Assembly (NCBI GenBank): GCA_017509255.1
Contig: JAFWQA010000001.1
Coordinates: 1 to 64,000, forward strand
DNA from: Clostridia bacterium
GTDB taxonomy: Bacteria; Bacillota; Clostridia; Christensenellales; Aristaeellaceae
Length of the DNA: 64,000 nucleotides
Reading direction: 5' to 3'
The notes below the pieces were generated by a model, which was given only the letters and a program-made list of their open reading frames with translations, did not search any database and was not told the origin of the DNA. This document shows, one piece after another, positions 1 to 7,950 of the stretch. Both the position numbers and the translations under genes were made by a program. Position 1 is the stretch's first letter; every line of letters starts with the position of its first letter.

Positions 1-660
1 CCCGCGGCTGAGCCTGAAGTCGTGGAAGAAGAACCCGCGGCGGAGCCTGAAGTCGTGGAAGAAGCTCCCGCGGCGGAGCCTGAAGTCGTGGAAGAAGAAC
101 CCGCGGCTGATCCTGAAGCTGTGGAAGAAGAACCCGCGGCCGAGCCTGAAGTCGTGGAAGAAGAACCCGCGGCCGAGCCTGAAGTCGTGGAAGAAGAACC
201 CGCGGCCGAGCCTGAAGTCGTGGAAGAAGCTCCCGCGGCTGAGCCTGAAGTCGTGGAAGAAGAGCCCGCGGCCGAGCCTGTAGTCGTGGAAGAAGAGCCC
301 GCGGCCGAGCCTGTAGTCGTGGAAGAAGAGCCCGCGGCCGAGCCTGAAGTCGTGGAAGAAGAGCCCGCGGCCGAGCCTGAAGTCGTGGAAGAAGCTCCCG
401 CTGCTGAGCCTGAAGTCGTGGAAGAAGCTCCCGCGACGGAACCTGAACCCGTGGAAGAAGCTCCCGCGACGGAGCCTGAAGTCGTGGAAGAAGAGCCCGC
501 GGCCGAGCCTGTAGTCGTGGAAGAAGCTCCCGCGGCCGAGCCTGAAGTCGTGGAAGAAGCTCCCGCGGCTGAGCCTGAAGCCGTTGAAGAAGCTCCCACG
601 GCTGAGCCTGAACCCGTGGAAGAAGAACCCGCGGCTGAGCCTGAAGTCATTGAAGAAGCT
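1..660 (+). repeat. 33-bp tandem coding repeat, 20 visible copies
   Basis: Twenty consecutive 33-bp units encode 11-residue blocks of the type PAAEPEVVEEE. They differ at few positions (E/A at the end; EV, VV, EP or EA in the middle). Many neighbouring units are nearly identical in DNA, which suggests recent expansion by slippage or recombination. The array continues upstream of the window. Confidence 0.95.
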
Positions 661-2397
661 CCCGCTGATGAAGTTGAAGACGAAATCACTATTGTTGACC
701 CTGAATCTGAACCTGAAGAGGAAACCGAATCCCCCGCAGAAACCGCATCCAAGACCGTATATAGATTCAGTGACGCCAATATCTCCGCTGTTGTAACGCT
801 GAGCAAGGCCAGTGTCATCCCGGATGATGCCAAACTGAAGGTCACCCACATCAAACCCGGCAGCCGTGCCTACAAGGCTTATATGGAAGCCCTGAACAAA
901 AACGGCAGCATGGAATACGATGCCTCCAACTCCCTGATCTATGACTTCGCTTTCCTGGTGGACGGTATAGAAGTTCAGGCGGAAGACGGCACCATGAAAG
1001 TGGACGTCACCTTCAAGCAGAACCAGCTGACTGAACTCGGCGCGGAAAGCGCCAAGGACGTTTCCGTCAAGCACCTTACGCTGGATGAAGACGTGCTGGA
1101 CAATGTCGACAAAACGGTGGATGCTGATTTCACCGCGGATGACGTCCATATCTCTTCCGTAGGAACCTCCGTTTCCCTGGACGGAAATACCGATCAGGTC
1201 GGCTTTACAGTTGACGGCTTCTCCGCTTTCGTTTTTACCACTACCGTCTCCCCTAATGCCAGCGCTCCGAAGATCACGACCCAGCCTGCCGACCTTACCA
1301 TTGCGATCGGAGAGAAAGCAGTCATGAAAGTCGTTGCCACAGGCGTCGGGCTGACGTATCAGTGGTGGTCCAAAGATGTCGGGGATACCTCCTGGACAAA
1401 AATCACCTCTGACACCGGGAAGACCGCCAGCCGTACCATTAAAGGCACTGCCGCCATGGAGGGGCGTAAGTATAAATGCATTGTCTACAGCTCCAACGGG
1501 ACAAAAGTGACCTCCAGAGCGCTGACCATTACGATCAAACCGAAAATTACCACGCAGCCGGCCGACATCTCTCTCAAGGTCGGGGAAAAAGCAACCATGG
1601 CTGTCGTCGCAACAGGCGTCGGGCTGACGTATCAGTGGTGGGTCAAGGACGTCGGGGATACCTCCTGGACAAAAATCACCTCTGACACCGGGAAAACTGC
1701 CAGCCGTACCATCAAAGGCACGGCTGCCATGGAAGGCCGCCTTTACAAGTGTATCGTTTACTGCTCCAACGGGACGAAGGTGACCTCCCGCGCCCTGAAA
1801 ATTACAGTCCTTCCCAACATTACCAAGCAGCCTACCGCGAAAGATATCAAGGCCAAAACCAGTATGACCATGAGTGTCACCGCTACGGGCGTCGGCCTGA
1901 AGTATCAGTGGCAGTATAAGGACGCGAAAACAACGTCCTGGACCAGCATTTCCGGCTCCACCTCAGCAAGCAAGACCATTAAACCCTCCACCGAAATGAA
2001 CGGTCGTCAGTACCGCTGCAGGGTCACCGACGCCAACGGAAAGAAGGTTTACTCCAGCGCCGTTACCCTGTCCGTTTACGGAGAAACCAGCCTCGTCCGG
2101 TATCGGATCAAGGATATGAACTACGCCTCCGTGATCGCTTATCTCGGAACCGCGAAAAGTGTGACCGTGCCTTCCAAGCTGGACGGTTATCCGGTCAAGC
2201 AGATCTTCACCAATGCTTTCAAGGGAACCTCCATCACCAGCATCGTGATCCCCACGTCGGTCACCTATATCGGACAGTCCGCCTTTGAAAACTGCAAATC
2301 GCTGACAACCGTCACCCTTTCCGACAAAGTCAGCACGATCAAGCCCAAGGCCTTCAAGAACTGCACCAAGCTGACCACCATGAAGATCAAAAACTGA
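1..2397 (+). CDS. Surface protein with acidic repeats, Ig-like domains and BspA-type LRR (5' partial)
   Basis: The reading frame is open from the first base, so the true start and any signal peptide lie upstream; 798 residues are visible. Residues 1-220 are 20 copies of an 11-residue Pro/Ala/Glu/Val repeat. A globular segment follows (about 250-415). Then come three Ig-like modules (about 422-510, 515-603, 606-695), each starting with an ITTQP or ITKQP motif and holding a YQWW or YQWQ core. Residues 700-798 look like a BspA-type leucine-rich repeat module (LRR_5), with the VTYIGQSAF and TIKPKAF turns. Known relatives are secreted or wall-anchored proteins involved in adhesion. The acidic repeat probably acts as a stalk, which is inference. 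No LPXTG or membrane anchor is seen at the C-terminus, and the gene ends in a strong terminator. Confidence 0.85.
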   Translation, partial: PAAEPEVVEEEPAAEPEVVEEAPAAEPEVVEEEPAADPEAVEEEPAAEPEVVEEEPAAEPEVVEEEPAAEPEVVEEAPAAEPEVVEEEPAAEPVVVEEEPAAEPVVVEEEPAAEPEVVEEEPAAEPEVVEEAPAAEPEVVEEAPATEPEPVEEAPATEPEVVEEEPAAEPVVVEEAPAAEPEVVEEAPAAEPEAVEEAPTAEPEPVEEEPAAEPEVIEEAPADEVEDEITIVDPESEPEEETESPAETASKTVYRFSDANISAVVTLSKASVIPDDAKLKVTHIKPGSRAYKAYMEALNKNGSMEYDASNSLIYDFAFLVDGIEVQAEDGTMKVDVTFKQNQLTELGAESAKDVSVKHLTLDEDVLDNVDKTVDADFTADDVHISSVGTSVSLDGNTDQVGFTVDGFSAFVFTTTVSPNASAPKITTQPADLTIAIGEKAVMKVVATGVGLTYQWWSKDVGDTSWTKITSDTGKTASRTIKGTAAMEGRKYKCIVYSSNGTKVTSRALTITIKPKITTQPADISLKVGEKATMAVVATGVGLTYQWWVKDVGDTSWTKITSDTGKTASRTIKGTAAMEGRLYKCIVYCSNGTKVTSRALKITVLPNITKQPTAKDIKAKTSMTMSVTATGVGLKYQWQYKDAKTTSWTSISGSTSASKTIKPSTEMNGRQYRCRVTDANGKKVYSSAVTLSVYGETSLVRYRIKDMNYASVIAYLGTAKSVTVPSKLDGYPVKQIFTNAFKGTSITSIVIPTSVTYIGQSAFENCKSLTTVTLSDKVSTIKPKAFKNCTKLTTMKIKN

Positions 2398-2415
2398 TCG
2401 AATCCCGTTCCTCTG

Positions 2416-2444
2416 CGGACAGCCGAAAGGCTGTCCGTTTTTTT
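2416..2444 (+). terminator. Intrinsic terminator of the surface protein gene
   Basis: A perfect 9-bp stem (CGGACAGCC / GGCTGTCCG) closes a GAAA tetraloop and is followed by seven T residues, 18 bases after the stop codon. Confidence 0.95.
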
Positions 2445-2547
2445 GTTCTTCTGCTGCGTTCTTTCCGGTCCCGGGTTGTTTTCCGTTTTCTCTTCGTATA
2501 ATATGTCCTTGCTGACACTATTATTATGAGCTTTACAGGAGGCAAAA

Positions 2548-3804
2548 ATGTCCTTTGATCAGATTGGTGTTCGTCCCTCAGAGATCCTGCTGCCGGATGC
2601 TTCTGTCACGCCGGAAACCTGGGCCTGCGTTGCCTGCGACCAGTATACCTCCGAACCGGAATACTGGGCTCAGACCGCCAAGACCGTGGGCAGCAATCCT
2701 TCCACGCTGAACCTGATGCTGCCGGAATGCTATCTGAAGGACAGCTCCGCGCGTATCCCGAAGATCCATGCCACCATGGCGGAATATCTTTCCGGCGGGA
2801 TCCTGAAGCCTGCCGTAAAAAACGGCTTTATCCTCTGCGAACGGACGACCCCGTCCGGGACCCGGCTCGGGCTCGTTTGCGCCGTGGATCTGGAAGACTA
2901 TGATTTCACAAAAGGCTCCCTTCCGCTGATCCGGCCCACGGAGCAGACCATTGCCTCCCGGCTTCCCGCCAGGCTGGAGATCCGCCGCGGCGCGCCGCTG
3001 GAGCTGACCCATATTATGATATTGCTGGACGATCCGGACCGCACCGTCCTGGAGCCGCTCCGCGCCAAAAAGGCCTCCCTGCGTAGGCTTTATGACTTTG
3101 ATCTGATGCAGCGCGGCGGCCATCTTGCCGGCTATGCCGTGGAAAGCGAAGAGGATCTGGCCTCCGTTGACCGGGCTATGAATGCCCTGCGCGTTTCTCT
3201 GGGACCGGATCCCATGCTGCTCGCCGTCGGCGACGGAAACCATTCTCTCGCAACTGCCAAGGCCTACTGGAATGAGGTCCGGGAAACACTGTCTGAAGAG
3301 GAGCGGAAGAACCATCCTGCCCGCTTCGCCCTGTGTGAGATTGAGAATATTCACGATGAAGCCCTGCTGTTTGAGCCGATCCACCGGATCCTGACCCATG
3401 TTTCCCTCCCGGAGCTGCTTGCTTCCTGGCAGGCATATGCCGCTGCCCGCGGCATGTCCCTGGTGAACAGCGGGAACGGCCATACCTTTACGGTCGTCAG
3501 CGGTCCTGAGGAACGCCGGATCACCGTGACGCATCCCGAGGGCGCGATCCCCTGCGAAACAGTCCAGAAGTTCCTGGACGATTTCCTTGCCGGACATCCG
3601 GAGGCGGAAATCGACTTCATCCACGGGGAGGCCTCCGTCCGTACGCTGGCTCAGGCGGAAGGTACCGTCGGCTTCCTGCTGCCGGAGATCGATAAGAGCA
3701 CCTTCTTTGAGGACGTCAAAAAGCTGGGTGTGCTGCCCAGAAAAACCTTCTCCATGGGAGAAGCGGATGAAAAACGCTTTTATATGGAAAGCAAAAGGAT
3801 CTGA
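2548..3804 (+). CDS. DUF1015 family protein
   Basis: The 418-residue product matches the DUF1015 family throughout. It begins with an N-terminal IGVRPSEILLP segment, has the DQYTSEPEYW stretch near residue 30, and carries the family hallmark VGDGNHSLATAK near residue 230. The start is supported by an AGGAGG site 6 bases upstream of the ATG, and a TATAAT hexamer lies at 2497-2502. The family is widespread in anaerobic Firmicutes and often sits near serine biosynthesis genes, but its biochemical role is not established, and no ser genes are near here. It is flanked by terminators on both sides, so it is probably transcribed alone. Confidence 0.88.
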   Translation: MSFDQIGVRPSEILLPDASVTPETWACVACDQYTSEPEYWAQTAKTVGSNPSTLNLMLPECYLKDSSARIPKIHATMAEYLSGGILKPAVKNGFILCERTTPSGTRLGLVCAVDLEDYDFTKGSLPLIRPTEQTIASRLPARLEIRRGAPLELTHIMILLDDPDRTVLEPLRAKKASLRRLYDFDLMQRGGHLAGYAVESEEDLASVDRAMNALRVSLGPDPMLLAVGDGNHSLATAKAYWNEVRETLSEEERKNHPARFALCEIENIHDEALLFEPIHRILTHVSLPELLASWQAYAAARGMSLVNSGNGHTFTVVSGPEERRITVTHPEGAIPCETVQKFLDDFLAGHPEAEIDFIHGEASVRTLAQAEGTVGFLLPEIDKSTFFEDVKKLGVLPRKTFSMGEADEKRFYMESKRI

Positions 3805-3806
3805 TC

Positions 3807-3831
3807 AAAAAAAGAGCAGTTCGACTGCTCT
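3807..3831 (-). terminator. Intrinsic terminator for the leftward XRE gene
   Basis: The stem AGAGCAGT / ACTGCTCT has a 3-nt loop. Seven A residues on the + strand just before it read as a T-tract on the minus strand, so it stops leftward transcription of the gene ending at 3881. Confidence 0.85.
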
Positions 3832-3854
3832 CTTATTCCCGATATGATCTTTTT

Positions 3855-3881
3855 CCCGCTGCCATCGGCAGCGGGTTTTTT
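3855..3881 (+). terminator. Intrinsic terminator for the rightward DUF1015 gene
   Basis: A 9-bp stem (CCCGCTGCC / GGCAGCGGG) with an ATC loop is followed by six T residues. It touches the last base of the convergent gene, so the two opposing terminators are interleaved. Confidence 0.9.
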
Positions 3882-4615
3882 CACGTCAGTTCATAGGTCA
3901 CCCGAACCGCGCGGGAAAGGAACCCGATATCGCTCATCTGCGCCGTCTCTGCTTCGTATTCCCTGTCATAGCTCTGCAGCAGCACGCTGTGATCGTCCAG
4001 GATCCGGATCTTTCTCAGATAGCGATGCTCCCTGTAATTCAGCAGCATCACAGCGCCGTCCACCGGGCTCTGGGCAGGCACGGTCAGCACGATATCCCCC
4101 CGGCAGATACGGAAGCCCCGCATGCTGTCATCCGGCACAAGATAATAAAAGACCTTGTCCGGATTGGCCCCTTCGATCCTCCCGTTTTCCACCGGCTCCA
4201 GCTTATAGCTGACCGGCTTCATCACGGCATTCATCACAGGCACGCGCTTCAGTACGCTCTGCAGGGCATCCAGCCAGACGCTTCCCGCGACGCCTTCATC
4301 CTTCTCCTCTGTGGAGGCAACCCTGACCGCCGCCTTCGGCGCGGGCTTTGCCGCCACCGCCTGTACCAGGCGCGGCTGCACCTGCGCCAGGTCGACTGTC
4401 GCCGCAATATCATCCAGCGTAAATTCCGCTTCCGTCTGCTGCTTCAGCCCGATGGTCTTCAGGATCCGTCTTGCCTGATCGTCCGCAATGATCCGGGTCC
4501 CGGCTTCGACCGCCTCCAGATAGCTTTCACTCACACCGCATTTCCGGGCTACCTGTTTTGTCGTCAGCTTTTGCCGGATCCGTTCTGTGCGGATCAGATC
4601 TCCCAGTCTGCTCAT
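3881..4615 (-). CDS. XRE-family regulator with LexA/S24-like C-terminal domain
   Basis: The protein has 244 residues. Residues 4-60 form an XRE helix-turn-helix (TKQVARKCGVSESYLEAVEAG), so it should bind DNA. A linker of about 100 residues follows. Residues about 150-235 resemble the LexA/CI peptidase fold: a PDDSMRGF segment contains a Ser-Met pair like the catalytic Ser of S24 peptidases, followed by GDIVLTVPAQSPVDGAVMLL and a YLRKIRI strand where the catalytic Lys would fall. Family members include phage CI repressors and stress regulators that self-cleave. Whether this one does is unknown, since the Ser and Lys assignment is by eye. No phage genes surround it. Targets are unknown. Confidence 0.8.
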   Translation of the reverse strand: MSRLGDLIRTERIRQKLTTKQVARKCGVSESYLEAVEAGTRIIADDQARRILKTIGLKQQTEAEFTLDDIAATVDLAQVQPRLVQAVAAKPAPKAAVRVASTEEKDEGVAGSVWLDALQSVLKRVPVMNAVMKPVSYKLEPVENGRIEGANPDKVFYYLVPDDSMRGFRICRGDIVLTVPAQSPVDGAVMLLNYREHRYLRKIRILDDHSVLLQSYDREYEAETAQMSDIGFLSRAVRVTYELT

Positions 4616-4850
4616 TCCGTTTCTCTCCTCATTTCCGGGTGCTGTTTCTTTCCCGGTCGTCCTTCCTGAATCATATCGGGAATGTTCTTAAAAAACAACA
4701 GAAATACAAAAAGAAGACAATCCTGCCGCTCCGCTTTCCGGATCCCCGATACAGAACAAAAGTCTCAGCAGGAATTACCGTATCCGATGAAGAATAAACA
4801 TTTATCTGTGCCTGCGGGTAACAGAGGAGTGAGGGAAAGGAGAGAAACCC

Positions 4851-5144
4851 ATGAGCGATCTGACCCAGAGTGAACTGGACGAAATTGAGGAGTTTCAAAA
4901 GTACCAGTTTGATACCCAGCTGCTGATCGAGGGAACCGATCTGGATGACTTTGAGATCCGCGACTATATTACCGAACACTTTGAGGGCAATGAGCTTCTC
5001 GTTGTCGGCGATGAAGAGCTGATCAAGATCCATTTTCATACAAACGAGCCCTGGCTCGTTCTGGCTTACTGCGCCACCAAGGGCGATATCTATGATATCG
5101 TGGTGGAAAACATGTTCCGCCAGGCCAAGGGACTGCAGGGATGA
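4851..5144 (+). CDS. Small protein resembling the FakA/YloV C-terminal domain
   Basis: The 97-residue protein is preceded by a strong GGAGAGAAACCC ribosome site. Its pattern matches the C-terminal domain of the DAK2-type fatty acid kinase FakA (YloV): KYQFDTQLLIEGTDL, then ELLVVGDEELIKIHFHTNEP, then GDIYDIVVENMFRQ. In FakA this region follows the DhaL-type kinase domain and takes part in working with the lipid-carrying FakB. Here it stands alone, with no kinase domain, and is closed off by a bidirectional terminator. No FakB-like gene is nearby. It could be a partner or regulator of a FakA encoded elsewhere, but its role is unknown. Confidence 0.75.
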   Translation: MSDLTQSELDEIEEFQKYQFDTQLLIEGTDLDDFEIRDYITEHFEGNELLVVGDEELIKIHFHTNEPWLVLAYCATKGDIYDIVVENMFRQAKGLQG

Positions 5145-5160
5145 ATGTTCTCCCTCCGTG

Positions 5161-5188
5161 AAAAAGGAGCCCGCAGGCTCCTTTTTTT
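5161..5188. terminator. Bidirectional terminator between the FakA-C-like gene and polA
   Basis: The stem GGAGCC / GGCTCC has a CGCA loop, with five A residues before it and seven T residues after it. It can stop both the rightward small gene and the leftward polA. Confidence 0.9.
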
Positions 5189-5194
5189 GTTTCC

Positions 5195-7804
5195 TTATTT
5201 TGCCTCGGCCCAGCTGCTTCCGGAATGTACCTCAGCCACCAGCGGGACCTTCAGCTGGATCGCGTTTTCCATGGCATCCCTCAGCAGCCTTCCTGCCTCC
5301 TCCGCCTCCTCCGGTGGGCATTCCAGGATCAGCTCGTCATGTACCTGGGAGATCAGCCGGCTCCGCAGCCCATGTTCCCGCAGCGCCCGGTCCACCCGGA
5401 TCATTGCCACCTTGATGATGTCCGCGGCCGTGCCCTGCACCGGCGTATTCATCGCGGCCCGTTTGCCGAATTCCCGGATCTGCGCTTTGTCGCTCCTGAG
5501 CTCCGGCAGATAACGCCGCCGGCCCATCAGCGTTTCCGCATAGCCGTTTTCCATGCCGCTTTGCGCGGTCTCATCCATATAGCGCTTGACGCCCGGATAC
5601 TTTTCAAAATACTTTTCAATAAACTCCGCCGCTTCCTTCCGGCTGACGCCGGTATTCCGACTCAGGCCGAAGCCGCTGATCCCGTAGATCAGGCCGAAGT
5701 TCACCGCCTTGGCGCGGGAACGCAGCTCCGGTGTGACCCATTCAGGCGGAACATCAAAAATCTCGCTGGCTGTTCTGGTATGAATATCTTCACCGTTCCT
5801 GAAGGCGTTTACCAGCGCCTCATCCCCGGAAAAATGCGCCATCAGACGCAGCTCGATCTGGCTGTAGTCCGCGTCCAGCAGGATCCAGCCCTTTCGGGGA
5901 AGGAAAGCCCGGCGAAGCTCCTTTCCCTCCTCCGTCCGGACCGGAATATTCTGCAGATTCGGATCTGAGGAGGAAAGGCGCCCCGTCGCCGTGGCGACCT
6001 GGTCAAAATACGAATGTACTCTGCTGTTCTCATCCGCCAGCGGGATCAGGCCCTCCACATAAGTGCCGTTCAGCTTGCTCAGCTGACGGTATCTCAGAAG
6101 CGGCTCTATCACGGCAGGCGCCTCAAAGCGCAGCCCTTCGAGGATCTCCGCCGAAGTGGAATAGCCCTGGCTTGTTTTTTTGCCGTGGGGTAGTCCGAGC
6201 TTTTCAAAAAGGACCTCCCCCAGCTGTTTGGGGCTGTTCAGGTTGAATTCCTCACCGCAAGCCCTGATCACGGCAGCCCGCTTTTCCGCGATCTCCGCCG
6301 TGTATTTTTTCCCAAGCTCCCTCAGGAAAGCGAGATCCACCGTAAAGCCTTCCTTTTCCATCCGGAAAAGGGTAAAGCTCAGCGGCATTTCCACCTCCGT
6401 CATCAGCGGAAGCATTCCGCGGTTTTCCAGCTGCTCCTTCTGCCACCGGTAAAGAGAGCATACTGTGGAAGCATCCTCAGGCAGGTCCGGGTAAAGCGCC
6501 TTCAGACGGTAGCTTTTCTCCTGCGGATTCATCAGATACGCGCCCAGCTCCGTATCCCAGGCAAAGGATTCCGGCAGGGAAGTCCCTGCTTTATCCATCA
6601 TATGCAGCAGCTTTTTCCCGTCATGAACCACCGCTTTTTCATTCTTCAGAGCGGAAGCAAGCCCGGTAAAAACCTCCTCAGGGGCCAGACCCGGCGTCAG
6701 CAGATCTCCTCCGAGGGAAATCACGCAGCGGGCTCCGCTTTCCTTTGCCAGGGAAGCCGCCGCGTCACCGATGTACACGCACAGGGCGCCCTCCAGGCCG
6801 GCCGCCTTCTTCAGCCAGGCCTCCAGCTCTCCCGGCGTACTGACGGTTTCTTCTTCAGCAAAAGGCAGCAGATTTTCCGCGGCAAAAGGCTTTTCCGCTT
6901 CCGGAGACGTATTTTTTTTCTGCTTTTCCGGCTGTGCAGCCTCTCCCGCCGCTTCCGGATCCAGTCTTTTGATGATGGTAAAAAGCTTCAGCTTTCGAAG
7001 CGCGGGAATGCCCTTCCGGAGATCCGGAAGCGCGCAATCCTCCATGCTGAATTCCACAGGCGCGTCCCTCCGGATAGTCGCCAGCTCTTTACTGAAGCGC
7101 GCCTGATCCGCCCACTGAGCCAGCTTTTCACCCAGCTTGCCCTTTACATTGCCGGCGTTTGCCAGCACATTCTCCAGCGTTCCGTATTCCTGCAGGAGCC
7201 TGACCGCCGTTTTGTCACCCACTCCGGGAACGCCCGGGATATTATCGCTGCTGTCACCCGCCAGTCCTTTCCAGTCCGTTACCTGATCCGGCGTAAAGCC
7301 GTATTCCTCATAAACCTTTTCCGGTGTAAACAGCAGTGTTTCGGTAATACCCTTCCGGGTAAACATCAGCTCCGTTCCGTCGCCGACCAGCTGCAGCGCG
7401 TCCCGGTCTCCGGTCAGCAGAAGAGGTCTTACTCCCTCCTTTGCGCCCAGCAGGGAAAGCGTCCCCAGCAGATCATCCGCTTCCCATCCGGCAAGGGAAT
7501 ACCGCCTGATGCCCAGATCGTCCAGAAGCTGCGGCCCGGTGATAAACTGCTGCCTCAGTTCGGGAGGCGTTTCCCTCCGTCCGGCCTTATAATCCGGATA
7601 TACCGTATGGCGAAAGGTCGGCGCGTGTTCATCAAAACAGACCGCGAGATATTTCACGTCCTGCTCCCGGATGACCTTCAGCAGCATATTCAGAAAACCG
7701 TAGATCGCGTTCGTATAGACCCCGTCCGCATCCATGACCGGAAGCGCGTGAAAAGCCCGGTGCATCAGGCTGTTTCCGTCGACTATCAGAAAGGTATCCA
7801 TCAT
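5195..7804 (-). CDS. polA: DNA polymerase I
   Basis: The 869-residue enzyme fills gaps and removes primers during replication and repair. The N-terminal 5' nuclease domain (about 1-290) starts with FLIVDGNSLMHRAFHALP and carries the GWEADDLLG metal site and the GVPGVGDKTA helix-hairpin-helix. The middle domain lacks the DxE residues of a working 3'-5' exonuclease, as in Geobacillus PolA. The C-terminal polymerase domain has motif A (DADYSQIELRLMAHFSGD), motif B (RSRAKAVNFGLIYGISGFG) and motif C (QVHDELI). I chose the ATG pair at 7804/7801 because GGAG precedes it and because an upstream extension of the frame would run through the polA promoter at 7841-7869. Confidence 0.97.
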   Translation of the reverse strand: MMDTFLIVDGNSLMHRAFHALPVMDADGVYTNAIYGFLNMLLKVIREQDVKYLAVCFDEHAPTFRHTVYPDYKAGRRETPPELRQQFITGPQLLDDLGIRRYSLAGWEADDLLGTLSLLGAKEGVRPLLLTGDRDALQLVGDGTELMFTRKGITETLLFTPEKVYEEYGFTPDQVTDWKGLAGDSSDNIPGVPGVGDKTAVRLLQEYGTLENVLANAGNVKGKLGEKLAQWADQARFSKELATIRRDAPVEFSMEDCALPDLRKGIPALRKLKLFTIIKRLDPEAAGEAAQPEKQKKNTSPEAEKPFAAENLLPFAEEETVSTPGELEAWLKKAAGLEGALCVYIGDAAASLAKESGARCVISLGGDLLTPGLAPEEVFTGLASALKNEKAVVHDGKKLLHMMDKAGTSLPESFAWDTELGAYLMNPQEKSYRLKALYPDLPEDASTVCSLYRWQKEQLENRGMLPLMTEVEMPLSFTLFRMEKEGFTVDLAFLRELGKKYTAEIAEKRAAVIRACGEEFNLNSPKQLGEVLFEKLGLPHGKKTSQGYSTSAEILEGLRFEAPAVIEPLLRYRQLSKLNGTYVEGLIPLADENSRVHSYFDQVATATGRLSSSDPNLQNIPVRTEEGKELRRAFLPRKGWILLDADYSQIELRLMAHFSGDEALVNAFRNGEDIHTRTASEIFDVPPEWVTPELRSRAKAVNFGLIYGISGFGLSRNTGVSRKEAAEFIEKYFEKYPGVKRYMDETAQSGMENGYAETLMGRRRYLPELRSDKAQIREFGKRAAMNTPVQGTAADIIKVAMIRVDRALREHGLRSRLISQVHDELILECPPEEAEEAGRLLRDAMENAIQLKVPLVAEVHSGSSWAEAK

Positions 7805-7840
7805 TCCGGATATTTCTCCTTTTTCCATCTTTTCGGAATC

Positions 7841-7869
7841 ATTATATCGGATCGTCCGGTTTTCGTCCA
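7841..7869 (-). promoter_or_regulatory. Putative polA promoter
   Basis: On the minus strand a TGGACG -35 (7864-7869) and a perfect TATAAT -10 (7841-7846) are separated by 17 bases. The expected transcript starts about 30 bases upstream of the polA start codon. Confidence 0.6.
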
Positions 7870-7872
7870 TTC

Positions 7873-7901
7873 TTTTCAAAGCCGCCAAAACATGATATAA
7901 T
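7873..7901 (+). promoter_or_regulatory. Putative rimO promoter
   Basis: A TTTTCA -35 (7873-7878) and TATAAT -10 (7896-7901) with 17-base spacing lie 50 bases upstream of rimO. It is back to back with the polA promoter; the two -35 boxes are only a few bases apart. Confidence 0.6.
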
Positions 7902-7950
7902 CCGCTCGTATGATCAAACCGTTATTCCGGTGGAAGGGGGGCTTCCGGCT

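Noticed and set aside
1..660. CRISPR array
   Set aside because: The 33-bp periodicity has no spacers; every unit is coding and in frame.
3881..4615. Prophage repressor
   Set aside because: The XRE plus LexA-like layout resembles phage CI, but no integrase, phage structural gene or att-like repeat is nearby.
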